In this document: positions 16,292 to 24,518 of the stretch, piece by piece
How positions within the stretch are numbered: the stretch's first letter is position 1
Layout: each line of letters begins with the position of its first letter
NCBI GenBank assembly: GCA_001899085.1
Contig: MKVB01000006.1
Coordinates: 296,107-360,106, forward strand
Direction of reading: 5' to 3'
DNA from: Devosia sp. 66-14
GTDB lineage: Bacteria > Pseudomonadota > Alphaproteobacteria > Rhizobiales > Devosiaceae
DNA: 64,000 bases
Position numbers and translations under genes: made by a program
Notes under the pieces: model-generated
The model's database searches: none
Seen by the model: only the letters and a program-made list of their open reading frames with translations
What the model was told of the DNA's origin: nothing

Positions 16292-17587
16292 ATGCAGCTG
16301 TTCCAGGCTTTCACGCGTTCCGCGGGGGCGGTCGCGGTCCTGCTTTCGAGCACCGCGCTGGTTCAGGCCGCGGATGTGTCGTTCCTCACCCATTGGGCAC
16401 CCGATACGGTGGCCAAGCTCGAGGCGGCCGCCGCGACCTACACCCAGGCTCACCCCGACACCAAGATCACCGTTCGCGCCGTTCCGTTCGGCGACCTGCT
16501 GACGACGCTGCGCACGTCGGGCGGCGGCGCCGGCGGGGCGACGATCGCCGGCATCTACGATGCCTGGCTGCCGGACCTCGCCAAGGACAAGCTGGTGGCA
16601 GCGGTGCCCGAGGCGATCGCGGCCGACACCAAGGCCAACTGGCCGGCAGGCGTGATCGGCGCGGCCTCGATCGGCGGGGTGCTCTACGGCATTCCCAACG
16701 AGATCGACGTCTACGCACTCAACTACAACAAGAAGCTGTTCGCGGAAGCCGGCATTGCCGAGCCGCCCAAGACCTGGGACGAATTCCTCGCCGCGGCTGA
16801 GAAGCTGACCGACAAGGCCAAGGGCCAGCAGGGCTTCGGCCTGATCAACTCGTGGGCGGCGGGCGTGTTGCACCCCTTCTCGTCGCTGCTGGTTTCGAAC
16901 GGCGGCGACCTGGTGGTCGACGGCAAGCCGACCCTCGACAGCGAGGCGGCCAAGCAGACGTTCGAGCTCTACGAGAAGCTGATCAAGTCGGGCTATTCGG
17001 ATCCGGCGATGGCCACGGCCGACGCCAACACTACGGGGCCGTTCCTCGACAGCTTCGTCTCCGGCAAGACCGGCATGATCATCATGGCGAACTGGTGGGA
17101 ATCGGCGCTGAAGGCCGGCATGGGCGACAATTTCGCCGATATCGCCACCGCCCCGATCCCGGTCGGACCGTCTGGCGACACCGCCCGCTCGATCTCGTAT
17201 TCGTGGATGACCGTGGTCAACGCCAAGGCCTCGGCCGAGGAACAGACCGCCGCCTGGGACTTCCTCAACTGGCTCAACGGGCCGGAATCGGGTCCGAACG
17301 GCGCCTCGGCCATGGGTGACATCCTGATGTCGATGGGCATCCTGCCTTCGCGCACCTCGGATGGCGCCGCGTTCGCCGACAAGCTCGCTGCCGATAGCTT
17401 CCTCAAGGGCTACACCGAGACGCTGGGCAATGCGAAGCCGTTCCCGGTGGTGCTGGGCGGGCAGGAATTCTCGGAATCGCTGCAGAAGACGCTGGAAGCC
17501 ATCCAGTTCGGCCAGCTCTCGGCTGCCGATGCGCAGGCGACGGCACAGGCTGACGCGACCGAGATTCTCGAGCGCAACGCGAAGTAA
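16292..17587 (+). CDS. Sugar ABC transporter substrate-binding protein
   Basis: 431 residues of the family-1 (CUT1) solute-binding proteins. Signal peptide about residues 1-26 (AVAVLLSSTALVQA), so periplasmic. The mature start DVSFLTHWAPDTVAKLEAAAATYTQAHPDTKITV, the middle GVLYGIPNEIDVYALNYNKKLFAEAGI and later GKTGMIIMANWWE are typical. Start from GGGAG Shine-Dalgarno. First gene of an amino-sugar operon; ligand probably an N-acetylated hexosamine by context (NagA, SIS and kinase downstream). A strong hairpin follows, as often seen after highly expressed binding proteins. Confidence 0.92.
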   Translation: MQLFQAFTRSAGAVAVLLSSTALVQAADVSFLTHWAPDTVAKLEAAAATYTQAHPDTKITVRAVPFGDLLTTLRTSGGGAGGATIAGIYDAWLPDLAKDKLVAAVPEAIAADTKANWPAGVIGAASIGGVLYGIPNEIDVYALNYNKKLFAEAGIAEPPKTWDEFLAAAEKLTDKAKGQQGFGLINSWAAGVLHPFSSLLVSNGGDLVVDGKPTLDSEAAKQTFELYEKLIKSGYSDPAMATADANTTGPFLDSFVSGKTGMIIMANWWESALKAGMGDNFADIATAPIPVGPSGDTARSISYSWMTVVNAKASAEEQTAAWDFLNWLNGPESGPNGASAMGDILMSMGILPSRTSDGAAFADKLAADSFLKGYTETLGNAKPFPVVLGGQEFSESLQKTLEAIQFGQLSAADAQATAQADATEILERNAK

Positions 17588-17591
17588 GAAT

Positions 17592-17610
17592 GTCGGGGCC
17601 CTGCCCCGAC
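17592..17610 (+). terminator. Intercistronic hairpin after the binding-protein gene
   Basis: 8-bp perfect stem GTCGGGGC/GCCCCGAC with a 3-nt loop, 4 bp after the stop and without a T-run. Probably an mRNA stabiliser or partial terminator that sets a high binding-protein to permease ratio. Confidence 0.6.
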
Positions 17611-17625
17611 CGACCAACAACCCAC

Positions 17626-17730
17626 GGTGTCATCCCGGCGTGAGGCCGGGATTCATCTCCGAGACTGCACGACCGGCAACGGATGTGGAGAGATTTCAGG
17701 ATGGGCCCCGGCCTTGGCCGGGGTGACACC
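17626..17730. repeat. REP/BIME-like intergenic palindrome, copy 1
   Basis: 105-bp element whose ends are inverted (GGTGTCA ... TGACACC). Two GC-rich hairpin arms (CATCCCGGCG-TGAGGCCGGGAT and GGGCCCCGGCC-TTGGCCGGGG) enclose a less conserved centre. A related copy lies at 23142-23240. Sits between binding protein and first permease. Confidence 0.75.
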
Positions 17731-17747
17731 GGTGGATGGGATAGTCC

Positions 17748-18644
17748 ATGCATTCAACCCAACACCGATCGGCGATCGTGATGCTGGCGCCCGCGACCGG
17801 GCTGCTGGCGGTCTTCATCATCATTCCGATGCTGCTGACGATCTGGCTGAGCTTTCAGAACTGGTCGACGCAGACCGGGTTCGAGACCGCGACGTTCGTC
17901 GGCGTGCAGAACTTCATCGATATCTTCGCCAACAACTCGGTGGGCCGCGACTTCAAGGCGGCGCTGGTCAACACCGCGCTCTACACCGTGGGCTCGGTGG
18001 CGATCATCCTGCCGCTGTCGGTGCTGCTGGGGCTCCTGGTGCACCAGAAGATCGCACCAGGCGGGGTGTTCCTGCGCACCGTGCTGTTTTCGACCTACAT
18101 GGTGCCGATGATCGCGGTGGCGCTGGTGTTCTCAAAGCTCTACTCGCCGACCGAGGGACCGCTGAACCAGATCCTCGGCTGGGTCGGCATCCCGCCGCAG
18201 ACCTGGCTGAGCGCGCCGCAGACGGCGCTGTTCTCGATCGTGCTGCTCAATGTCTGGCAGCAGGTCGGCTATTTCACCGTGCTGGTGGTGGCAGGGCTGA
18301 CGCAGATCCCGGATTCGCTCTACGAAGCGGCGAGGATCGACGGCGCCAACCCGATCCAGCGCTTCTTCTCCATTACCCTGCCGCTGCTCGGCAACACGCT
18401 GCTGTTCTCGTCGGTGATCGCCATCATCAACGCGGTGCAGGTGTTCGAGCCGGTGGCGCTGATCACCCAGGGCGGCCCGGTCAACGCCACCAATGTCCTC
18501 ACCTATCATATCCGTCGCGTCGGCATCGAACGCGCCCAGGGCGGGCTCGGCTCGGCCATGGCGGTGACGCTGATGCTGGCGCTGATCGTCGCGATCGCGC
18601 TGTTGTTCGCCTTCGCCCGCTCGCGGGAGGCGAAATCCGCATGA
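17748..18644 (+). CDS. Sugar ABC transporter permease (MalF type)
   Basis: 298-residue inner-membrane permease with six predicted helices. The ATPase-contacting EAA loop is YEAARIDGANPIQRFFSITLPLL near residue 190. Lacks the long MalF insert, as usual for CUT1 homologues. It follows the REP-like element and overlaps the next permease as ATGA. The cognate ATPase is not in the window, so a shared MsmK/UgpC-type ATPase is expected elsewhere. Confidence 0.93.
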   Translation: MHSTQHRSAIVMLAPATGLLAVFIIIPMLLTIWLSFQNWSTQTGFETATFVGVQNFIDIFANNSVGRDFKAALVNTALYTVGSVAIILPLSVLLGLLVHQKIAPGGVFLRTVLFSTYMVPMIAVALVFSKLYSPTEGPLNQILGWVGIPPQTWLSAPQTALFSIVLLNVWQQVGYFTVLVVAGLTQIPDSLYEAARIDGANPIQRFFSITLPLLGNTLLFSSVIAIINAVQVFEPVALITQGGPVNATNVLTYHIRRVGIERAQGGLGSAMAVTLMLALIVAIALLFAFARSREAKSA

Positions 18645-19516
18645 CGACCGCAATTGCCGACCGCCGCCCGCTCGAGGGCCCGCGCTTCAAGGCGACGCCG
18701 GCCAGCGCCTTGCTGGTGCTGGCGATCATCGTGGTCGCGGTGATCGCAGCGTTTCCGCTGGCCTGGATGATCCTCACCAGCCTGAAAACGCCGCAGGAGA
18801 CCATGCAGGTACCGCCGGTGTGGCTGCCGGGCGCGCCGAACCTCGACGCTTACACGCAGGTGGCCGAGGTGGTGAGCCTGGGCCGGTCGTTCCTCAACTC
18901 GGCGGTGATTGCCCTGGTGACGACGATCGCCATCATCGTCACGAGCCTGATGGCTGGGTACGCGTTCGCCAAATACGAGTTCCGCTACAAGGAAGCACTG
19001 TTCGCGCTGCTGATCGCGACGATGTTCCTGCCCCCGATCGTGACCTTGATCCCGCTCTACCGGATCACCGGGTATCTGGGACTGAACGGCAGCCTCGCCG
19101 GGGTGATCGTCCCCAACCTCGCCAACGCCTTCGGTATCTTCCTGATGCGGCAGTTCATCAAGGGCGTGCCCGACGAACTGATCGAAGCGGCGCGGGTCGA
19201 TGGGGCGTCGGAACTCCGAGTGCTGTTCCAGATCGTTGCGCCGGCGGTGATGCCGGCCATCGCAGCGCTGGTGCTGTTCGCCTTCGTCTACCACTGGAAC
19301 AGCTATCTGTGGCCGCTCACCGTGCTGCAGGGCAGCGCCGAGCAATACCCGATCGTCATCTCGCTCTCACGGCTCCTCAGCTACAACCGCGGCGCCATGA
19401 ATACCGGGCTGGTGATGGCCGGCGCGACGCTGGCGGTACTGCCGCCGGTGCTGCTGTTCGTCATCCTGCAGCGCTTCTTCGTCGATTCCGTCGTCAGTTC
19501 GGGGGTGAAGGGATGA
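18641..19516 (+). CDS. Sugar ABC transporter permease (MalG type)
   Basis: 291 residues, six helices, EAA loop IEAARVDGASELRVLFQIVAPAVMPAI near residue 185, and the C-terminal VSSGVKG typical of MalG-type subunits. Start at the ATG in the ATGA overlap with the first permease; its own stop overlaps the kinase start as ATGA, indicating coupled translation of the transporter and kinase. Confidence 0.93.
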   Translation: MTTAIADRRPLEGPRFKATPASALLVLAIIVVAVIAAFPLAWMILTSLKTPQETMQVPPVWLPGAPNLDAYTQVAEVVSLGRSFLNSAVIALVTTIAIIVTSLMAGYAFAKYEFRYKEALFALLIATMFLPPIVTLIPLYRITGYLGLNGSLAGVIVPNLANAFGIFLMRQFIKGVPDELIEAARVDGASELRVLFQIVAPAVMPAIAALVLFAFVYHWNSYLWPLTVLQGSAEQYPIVISLSRLLSYNRGAMNTGLVMAGATLAVLPPVLLFVILQRFFVDSVVSSGVKG

Positions 19517-20391
19517 GCACGATCCTTGCCATCGATCTCGGCGGCACGCGGTTTCGCGCCGGCATTGCCGATCCGGCCAAGCCGGAAGCGGTGGATGCCG
19601 GCGGCGAATGGGCGGCGCCACAGAGCCGCGACGATTTTCTGGGCCTCGTACGACAGCAGTTGAGCGCGCACGGCGCGACGCGACTGGGGCTCGGCATCCC
19701 GGGGCTGGCGCAGGGCACGGTGTGCCGCTGGGTGCCGAACCTCCCCTATCTCGACGGGCTCGACCTGGCCGCGGCACTGCCCGAGGTCTCGATCGGGCTC
19801 GGCAACGATGCGCAACTGGCGCTGCTGGCCGAAGCATCGGCCGGCGCGGCGATGGGCCTCGAAGATGCGATGCTGCTGGCCATCGGCACGGGCATCGGCT
19901 CTTCGGTGCTGGCGGGCGGGCGGATCGTCGCCGGCGATGGCGGCGCGGCGTGCTCGTTCGGCTGGGCGGTGGCGGATGTTCGCGACCCGGGCGAAGACGT
20001 CAGCGGCTGGCTCGAACGGCAGGCCTCCGGCCGGGCGCTCGATGCGGCGGCGCGTGAGATCGGCCTGGCCGACGGTGCAACCCTGGTGCGGGCCGCGCGG
20101 GGACGCGACGCAGCGGCGATCGAGGCGCTCACACCCGCCATGCAGGCCCTCGGCACGGCCCTGGCAGGCGCAGTGGCACTGCTGGCGCCGCAGGCGATCA
20201 TCCTCGCCGGGGGCGTCGCGGCATCGGTGGATGTGCTGCGGCCGCTGATCCTGCCGGTATTGCACCGGCAATTGCCGCCGCATCTGAGGACGATCGACAT
20301 CCGCCCCGGGCAGTTCGGGCCGCGGGCAGGATTGGTGGGCGCGGCTTTTGCCGGCGCCTATGGGCCGAACTGGAGGAATGGGCATGGATGA
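19513..20391 (+). CDS. ROK-like sugar kinase lacking the zinc motif
   Basis: 292-residue ASKHA-fold kinase. IDLGGTRFRAG is the phosphate-1 motif, LGLGIPGLAQG and LGNDAQLALLAE carry the sugar and catalytic-base region, and IGTGIGSSVLAGGRIVAGDGG matches ROK kinases. The usual CxCGxxGCxE zinc cluster is absent: at its place the protein reads ACSFGWAVADVRDPGEDVSGWLERQASGRAL, keeping only the ASG.AL end. ATP-dependent phosphorylation of an amino sugar is likely from context (NagA needs a 6-phosphate). Coupled on both sides. Confidence 0.8.
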   Translation: MSTILAIDLGGTRFRAGIADPAKPEAVDAGGEWAAPQSRDDFLGLVRQQLSAHGATRLGLGIPGLAQGTVCRWVPNLPYLDGLDLAAALPEVSIGLGNDAQLALLAEASAGAAMGLEDAMLLAIGTGIGSSVLAGGRIVAGDGGAACSFGWAVADVRDPGEDVSGWLERQASGRALDAAAREIGLADGATLVRAARGRDAAAIEALTPAMQALGTALAGAVALLAPQAIILAGGVAASVDVLRPLILPVLHRQLPPHLRTIDIRPGQFGPRAGLVGAAFAGAYGPNWRNGHG

Positions 20392-21130
20392 ACCACACGG
20401 TCTCATAAAGCCCGATCGGCGGCGGCCGGAACCACTGTGGCATCAGGCCGAGATGGCGCTGCGCGAACTGGTCGAGCGTGGCGAATGGAGCTCGGGCATG
20501 CAGATCCCCAATGAGGATCGGCTGGGCGAGATGCTGGGCATCTCGCGTATCACGCTGCGCCACGCCCTGCGCAATCTCGAGGAAGCAGGATTGTTGCGGC
20601 GCGAGCATGGGCGCGGCACGTTCGTCCGTTCGGCCACCGTGGTGGCCGGCGTGCGCGGCCTCACCAGCTTCACCGACGAGATGAAGACGCTGTCGCTGCA
20701 GGCCGGAACGCGGCTGATCGAGGCCAATCGCGTGGTGGCGGATGAAGAAATGGCCGATGCGCTGGAGATAGCGATCGGCGATTCCGTCGTGCAGCTCAAA
20801 CGACTTCGGCTCGGCAACGGCATGCCGATCGGCATCCAGACCAGCCACCTGCCCGAGGCACGCGTGCCCGGGCTGCTGGAAGATGCGGCCGGCGTCCAGT
20901 CGCTCTATGGCTGGCTCAAGGAGCACTGCGGCATCACCCCGGTAAAGGCCAAGGAAGTCTACCGCGTCGGCAGCGTCGCGGCGGCCGATGCCGAACTGAT
21001 CCAGCTCACGGCGGGCACGCCGGCCTTCGAGGTCGAACGCATCGCCTACGACTCGAGGGGGCCATTCGAATACGCCCTCTCCACCATGCGTGCGGACCGC
21101 TACGAGATCCGCTCCACCCTCTACGTGTAA
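20384..21130 (+). CDS. GntR/HutC-family regulator (UTRA domain)
   Basis: 248 residues; start at MDEPHG chosen for a GGAGG 7 nt upstream. N-terminal GntR winged helix (LPNEDRLGEMLGISRITLRHALRNLEEAGLLRREHGRGTFV-type block, residues ~35-85, read as IPNEDRLGEMLG) and a C-terminal UTRA effector domain (~100-248) including PIGIQTSHLPEARVPGL. UTRA proteins of the NagR/YvoA group bind amino-sugar phosphates, which fits the operon. It starts within the end of the kinase gene. Probable target: the palindrome at 16219-16228. Confidence 0.9.
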   Translation: MDEPHGLIKPDRRRPEPLWHQAEMALRELVERGEWSSGMQIPNEDRLGEMLGISRITLRHALRNLEEAGLLRREHGRGTFVRSATVVAGVRGLTSFTDEMKTLSLQAGTRLIEANRVVADEEMADALEIAIGDSVVQLKRLRLGNGMPIGIQTSHLPEARVPGLLEDAAGVQSLYGWLKEHCGITPVKAKEVYRVGSVAAADAELIQLTAGTPAFEVERIAYDSRGPFEYALSTMRADRYEIRSTLYV

Positions 21131-21154
21131 CGCTTTGTTCTGAAAGGCAAACCT

Positions 21155-21949
21155 ATGTCCACCCTGTATATCAGCAAGCTCGTGAAGATCGCCGAGGCGG
21201 CGGCCGCAGCGAATGCCGGCGCCTTCGACAAGGCCTCGTCCGCCGTCGCGGAAACCCTCGCCAACAAGGGCCTGGTGCACCTTTACGGTTCGGGCCACTC
21301 GGTCCTGCCGGTGCAGGAAACCTACCCGCGCTATGGCTCGTATGTGGGCTTCAACCCGCTGACCGACCCGCGCGTCATGTGGCACAACATCCTCGGCGCC
21401 GGTGGCGTGCGTGAACTGCTGTGGCTCGAACGCACCGAGAAATACGCCGAGAAGTTCCTCGACCACCAGCCGCTCAACGCCGGCGACACCATCGTGATCT
21501 TCGGCCATTCCGGTTCCAACGCTTCGGGCATCGACACGGCGCTTTACGCCAAGGAGCGCGGGCTGACGGTGATCGCCATCACCGCGCAGTCCAATGCCGG
21601 CAAGCCGGCGACCCACTCATCGGGCAAGCGCCTGCCGCACGCCGCCGACATCGTGATCGATACCGGCTCGCCGGTGGAAGACGCGATCGTCGACATCAAG
21701 GGCTGGTCGCGTCCGGTGGCCGGCTCGTCCACGGTGCTCGCCATGATGATGATGCACGAGCTGCTGGCCGAGAGCGCGCAGAAGCTCGCCGACCGCGGCA
21801 TCGAGCTGCCGGTGTTCGCTTCGCCGACCATCCCGGGCGTGACGCTGCACGACACCGACATCATCTACGGCCAGTACCGCGAGCGCATGCTGGAAGCGCA
21901 GCAGAAGCACCTGCCGCAGTTCAAGAAGTCCATGGCCAAGGAAGGCTGA
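21155..21949 (+). CDS. SIS-domain sugar-phosphate binding protein (UPF0309-like)
   Basis: 264 residues with one SIS domain. YGSGHSVLPVQETYPRYG near residue 45 and DTIVIFGHSGSNASGIDTALYAKERGLTVIAIT near residue 110 are the phosphosugar-binding strands. The family (UPF0309) is related to phosphosugar isomerases and MurNAc-6P etherases but its reaction is not established. Cytoplasmic. Lies between gntR and nagA; a role in isomerising or de-etherifying an amino-sugar phosphate is inferred. AAAGG Shine-Dalgarno. Confidence 0.85.
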   Translation: MSTLYISKLVKIAEAAAAANAGAFDKASSAVAETLANKGLVHLYGSGHSVLPVQETYPRYGSYVGFNPLTDPRVMWHNILGAGGVRELLWLERTEKYAEKFLDHQPLNAGDTIVIFGHSGSNASGIDTALYAKERGLTVIAITAQSNAGKPATHSSGKRLPHAADIVIDTGSPVEDAIVDIKGWSRPVAGSSTVLAMMMMHELLAESAQKLADRGIELPVFASPTIPGVTLHDTDIIYGQYRERMLEAQQKHLPQFKKSMAKEG

Positions 21950-21955
21950 TGGCAA

Positions 21956-21994
21956 GTCCCGGGCGGAAGCTGACCCTGACGCCCGGGACATTTT
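21956..21994 (+). terminator. Hairpin with T-run between the SIS gene and nagA
   Basis: 9-bp perfect stem GTCCCGGGC/GCCCGGGAC, 16-nt loop, followed by ATTTT, ending just before the nagA start. Could be a terminator or an attenuator that lowers nagA expression, or hide the weak nagA ribosome-binding site. Confidence 0.55.
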
Positions 21995-22000
21995 CCCGAA

Positions 22001-23128
22001 ATGACCCAGACCCCCACCGCCTATACCGGCGCCCGCATCTTCGACGGCGAAGCCTGGCACGATAATGCCGCGCTCGTGGTTGCTGACGGCGTCGTGCAAT
22101 CCATCGGCGTTGCGCCGCCCGGCGCCATCCAGGTGCTCCTCGATGGCGGGGTGCTGGCGCCCGGCCTGATCGACCTGCAGGTAAACGGCGGTGGCGGACA
22201 CCTGGTCGGACCGCGGACCACTGCCGACGACCTGGCGCAGGTCGCAGCCACCCATCGGGCATTCGGGGTGACCGGGCTGCTGCCGACGCTGATCACCGAC
22301 ACGGCCACGGTCACCGATGCCGTGCTGGCAGCCGGGGCCGAGGCGGCGCGGCGGAAGGTGCCGGGGTTTCTGGGGCTGCATCTCGAGGGGCCGCATCTGT
22401 CACTGGCGCGCAAGGGCGCGCATGATCCGGCGCTGATCCGGCCGATGGACGACGCAGACCTGGTGCGGCTGGAGCGGGCGCGCGCCGCCCTGCCCCATCT
22501 GCTGGTGACGGTGGCGGCCGAGACGGTGACGCCCGAGCAGATCGCCCGGCTGGTGCGTGCCGGCATCGTGGTCAGCATCGGGCATTCGGACGCGTCGTTC
22601 GAGGTGACCTCGGCGGCCATCAGGGGCGGGGCCGGCATGGCGACGCACCTGTTCAACGCCATGAGCCAGATCGGCAATCGCGACCCGGGGGTGGTCGGCG
22701 CCGCGCTGCACCATGGCAGCATGTGGGCCGGGCTGATTGCCGACGGCATTCACGTGAACCCGGCGACGCTCGGGCTGGCGCTCAGGGCAAAGACCGGACC
22801 CGGGCGGATCTTTCTCGTGTCGGATTCGATGTCGCAAGCCGGCACCGACATGACGAGCTTTTCGCTCAACGGACGAACGATCCATCGCCGGGACGGGGCG
22901 CTGCGGCTCGACGACGGCACGCTGGCGGGCGCCGACCTGACGCTCGATGCAGCGGTGCGATACATGCACCAGGTGTTCGGGCTTGAACTCGGCGAGTGCC
23001 TGAGGATGGCATCGCTCTACCCCGCAGAGGCGATCGGGGCGGCGGGGATCGGAAGGTTTGCGCCGGGAGCAGTGGCTGATCCTGTGTGGCTGGATGGCAA
23101 GCTGAGGCCTCGAGTTTTACCCGGATAG
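22001..23128 (+). CDS. nagA: N-acetylglucosamine-6-phosphate deacetylase
   Basis: 375-residue amidohydrolase that converts GlcNAc-6-P to GlcN-6-P and acetate in the cytoplasm. Visible metal and catalytic residues: GLHLEGPHL (E129), SIGHSDA (H195), ATHLFNAM (H216) and the catalytic Asp in FLVSDSMSQAG (D274). The N-terminal APGLIDLQVNGGGG is the usual start of the barrel. Shine-Dalgarno is weak. Last gene of the amino-sugar operon; no nagB is present here, so deamination is encoded elsewhere or done by the SIS protein. Confidence 0.93.
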   Translation: MTQTPTAYTGARIFDGEAWHDNAALVVADGVVQSIGVAPPGAIQVLLDGGVLAPGLIDLQVNGGGGHLVGPRTTADDLAQVAATHRAFGVTGLLPTLITDTATVTDAVLAAGAEAARRKVPGFLGLHLEGPHLSLARKGAHDPALIRPMDDADLVRLERARAALPHLLVTVAAETVTPEQIARLVRAGIVVSIGHSDASFEVTSAAIRGGAGMATHLFNAMSQIGNRDPGVVGAALHHGSMWAGLIADGIHVNPATLGLALRAKTGPGRIFLVSDSMSQAGTDMTSFSLNGRTIHRRDGALRLDDGTLAGADLTLDAAVRYMHQVFGLELGECLRMASLYPAEAIGAAGIGRFAPGAVADPVWLDGKLRPRVLPG

Positions 23129-23141
23129 AACCGCTCCCTCC

Positions 23142-23240
23142 GGGTCACCCCGGCGCAGGCCGGGGCCCATCCTGAGGCAGTGGGTATTGCGCAGGAGCCG
23201 CCGCATCTCAGGATGGGTCCCGGCCTTCGCCGGGATGACA
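23142..23240. repeat. REP/BIME-like intergenic palindrome, copy 2
   Basis: About 99 bp with outward arms GGTCACCCCGGCGCAGGCCG and GTCCCGGCCTTCGCCGGGAT and a variable centre. Same architecture and core (CCGGC..GCCGG, CATCCTGA, AGGATGGG) as 17626-17730. Located in the gap between nagA and the convergent small membrane protein. Confidence 0.75.
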
Positions 23241-23298
23241 TCGAGGATGTCGAGACTTTCTGCCCGCCAGAAGCGAGACGGTGCAGAGATCCTCCAAC

Positions 23299-23556
23299 CT
23301 AATCGCGGAAACTGTAGCGCGGAGCGGTTTCGGGCTGCAGCAGGATGGCACGCAGGTCGCTGTCGCCGGCGGCATAATCCACCGCTTCGACCGGCGGCTT
23401 GGACATGGCCTGCACGCCGACCCAACCGGCCACCAGCGCGCCGAGGAGAATGCCGGCGCCGGTGAAGCGGTATTTGCGGGCGCGCTTGGCGATCCGTCCG
23501 GGCAGCAACAGCAGCCAGGCCACGGGGATCAGCAGGAGGAGAAAGAGCAGTTCCAT
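23299..23556 (-). CDS. Small two-helix membrane protein (85 aa)
   Basis: Starts MELLFLLLLIPVAWLLLLPGRIAKRARKY: one helix, then a basic cytoplasmic loop, a second helix (TGAGILLGALVAGWVGVQAM) and a periplasmic tail with APRYSFRD. GAGG Shine-Dalgarno upstream. No family recognised. It stands alone between nagA and the divergent btpA locus. Confidence 0.65.
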   Translation of the reverse strand: MELLFLLLLIPVAWLLLLPGRIAKRARKYRFTGAGILLGALVAGWVGVQAMSKPPVEAVDYAAGDSDLRAILLQPETAPRYSFRD

Positions 23557-23683
23557 CTGGGGAACCTCGCACTCATTGCCAGCAACTCTATCGGATCGTG
23601 GTTAAGGATTGGTGTGGAGCACGCCGCCGACCGGTCGCTGGCCGTAGACGCCGGGCTTTGCCGCTGCTACGCATAGGCGTCTA

Positions 23684-23697
23684 GTAAAGCGGTTTAC
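23684..23697. promoter_or_regulatory. LacI-like operator upstream of btpA
   Basis: Dyad GTAAA-GCGG-TTTAC ending 8 bp before the btpA ATG. The half-site matches LacI/GalR-class sites. Its closeness to the start, with no Shine-Dalgarno between, suggests a very short or leaderless transcript. Confidence 0.5.
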
Positions 23698-23705
23698 AAA
23701 AAACA

Positions 23706-24518
23706 ATGACAAGCAAATTCAAGACGGTGTTCGGCGACAAGAAGCCGGTGATTGCCATGGTGCACCTCGGCGCCCTGCCTGGTTCGCCACTGCATGACTA
23801 CGAGGGGGGCGTGGAGGCCATCGTCGAGGGGGCCCGCAAGGACCTCGAGGCGCTGCAGGCTGCCGGGTTCGATGCCGTGATGTTCGGCAACGAGAATGAT
23901 CGGCCTTATGAATTCAACGTCGATACCGCCTCGACCGCGACCATGGGCTATGTGATCGGGCGCCTCCGTTCGGGGATCACGGTGCCGTTCGGGGTGAACG
24001 TCCTGTGGGACCCCGAGAGTTCGATCGCACTCGCCGCAGCGACGGGCGCGCGCTTCGTGCGCGAGATCTTCACCGGCACCTACGCGTCGGACATGGGGCC
24101 GTGGACGCCGGATGCCGGCAAGGCGATGCGCTATCGCGATCGGCTGGGTCGGCAGGACCTGGCGCTGCTCTACAACGTCTCGGCGGAGTTCGCCTATTCG
24201 CTGGACCAGCGGCCGCTGAGCGACCGGGCCCGCAGCGCGGTGTTCTCGTCGATCCCCGACGCGATCCTCGTTTCGGGCGCCATCACCGGCGAAGCCGCCA
24301 AGATGGTCGACCTCGAGGCGGTGAAGAAGGCATTGCCCACCACCCCGGTGCTGGCCAATACCGGCGTCAAGCACGCCACCGTAGCCGACGTCCTGAAAGT
24401 GGCCGATGGCTGCATCGTCGGTTCGTCGCTGAAGGTCGATGGCGATACCTGGAAGGCCGTCGATGCCGACCGGGCAGCCGAGTTCATGCGGCTGGTCCGC
24501 GCCGCACGGGGGTATTGA
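23706..24518 (+). CDS. BtpA/SgcQ family protein
   Basis: 270-residue TIM-barrel protein. The conserved opening PVIAMVHLGALPGSPLHDYEGG, GFDAVMFGNENDRPY, PFGVNVLWDP and the C-terminal ADGCIVGSSLKVDG are hallmarks of BtpA/SgcQ. BtpA is linked to photosystem I stability in cyanobacteria, while SgcQ is encoded in sugar operons; the reaction is unknown. Here the context is sugar catabolism (FGGY kinase, ABC transporter, FucU). No clear Shine-Dalgarno. Coupled to the next gene by TGATG. Confidence 0.88.
   Translation: MTSKFKTVFGDKKPVIAMVHLGALPGSPLHDYEGGVEAIVEGARKDLEALQAAGFDAVMFGNENDRPYEFNVDTASTATMGYVIGRLRSGITVPFGVNVLWDPESSIALAAATGARFVREIFTGTYASDMGPWTPDAGKAMRYRDRLGRQDLALLYNVSAEFAYSLDQRPLSDRARSAVFSSIPDAILVSGAITGEAAKMVDLEAVKKALPTTPVLANTGVKHATVADVLKVADGCIVGSSLKVDGDTWKAVDADRAAEFMRLVRAARGY

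Noticed and set aside
24005-24517. N-terminal extension of the M42 peptidase frame through btpA
   Set aside because: The family start MSLKQWVIDLM lies at 24518 and overlaps the btpA stop; the extension only shadows btpA.
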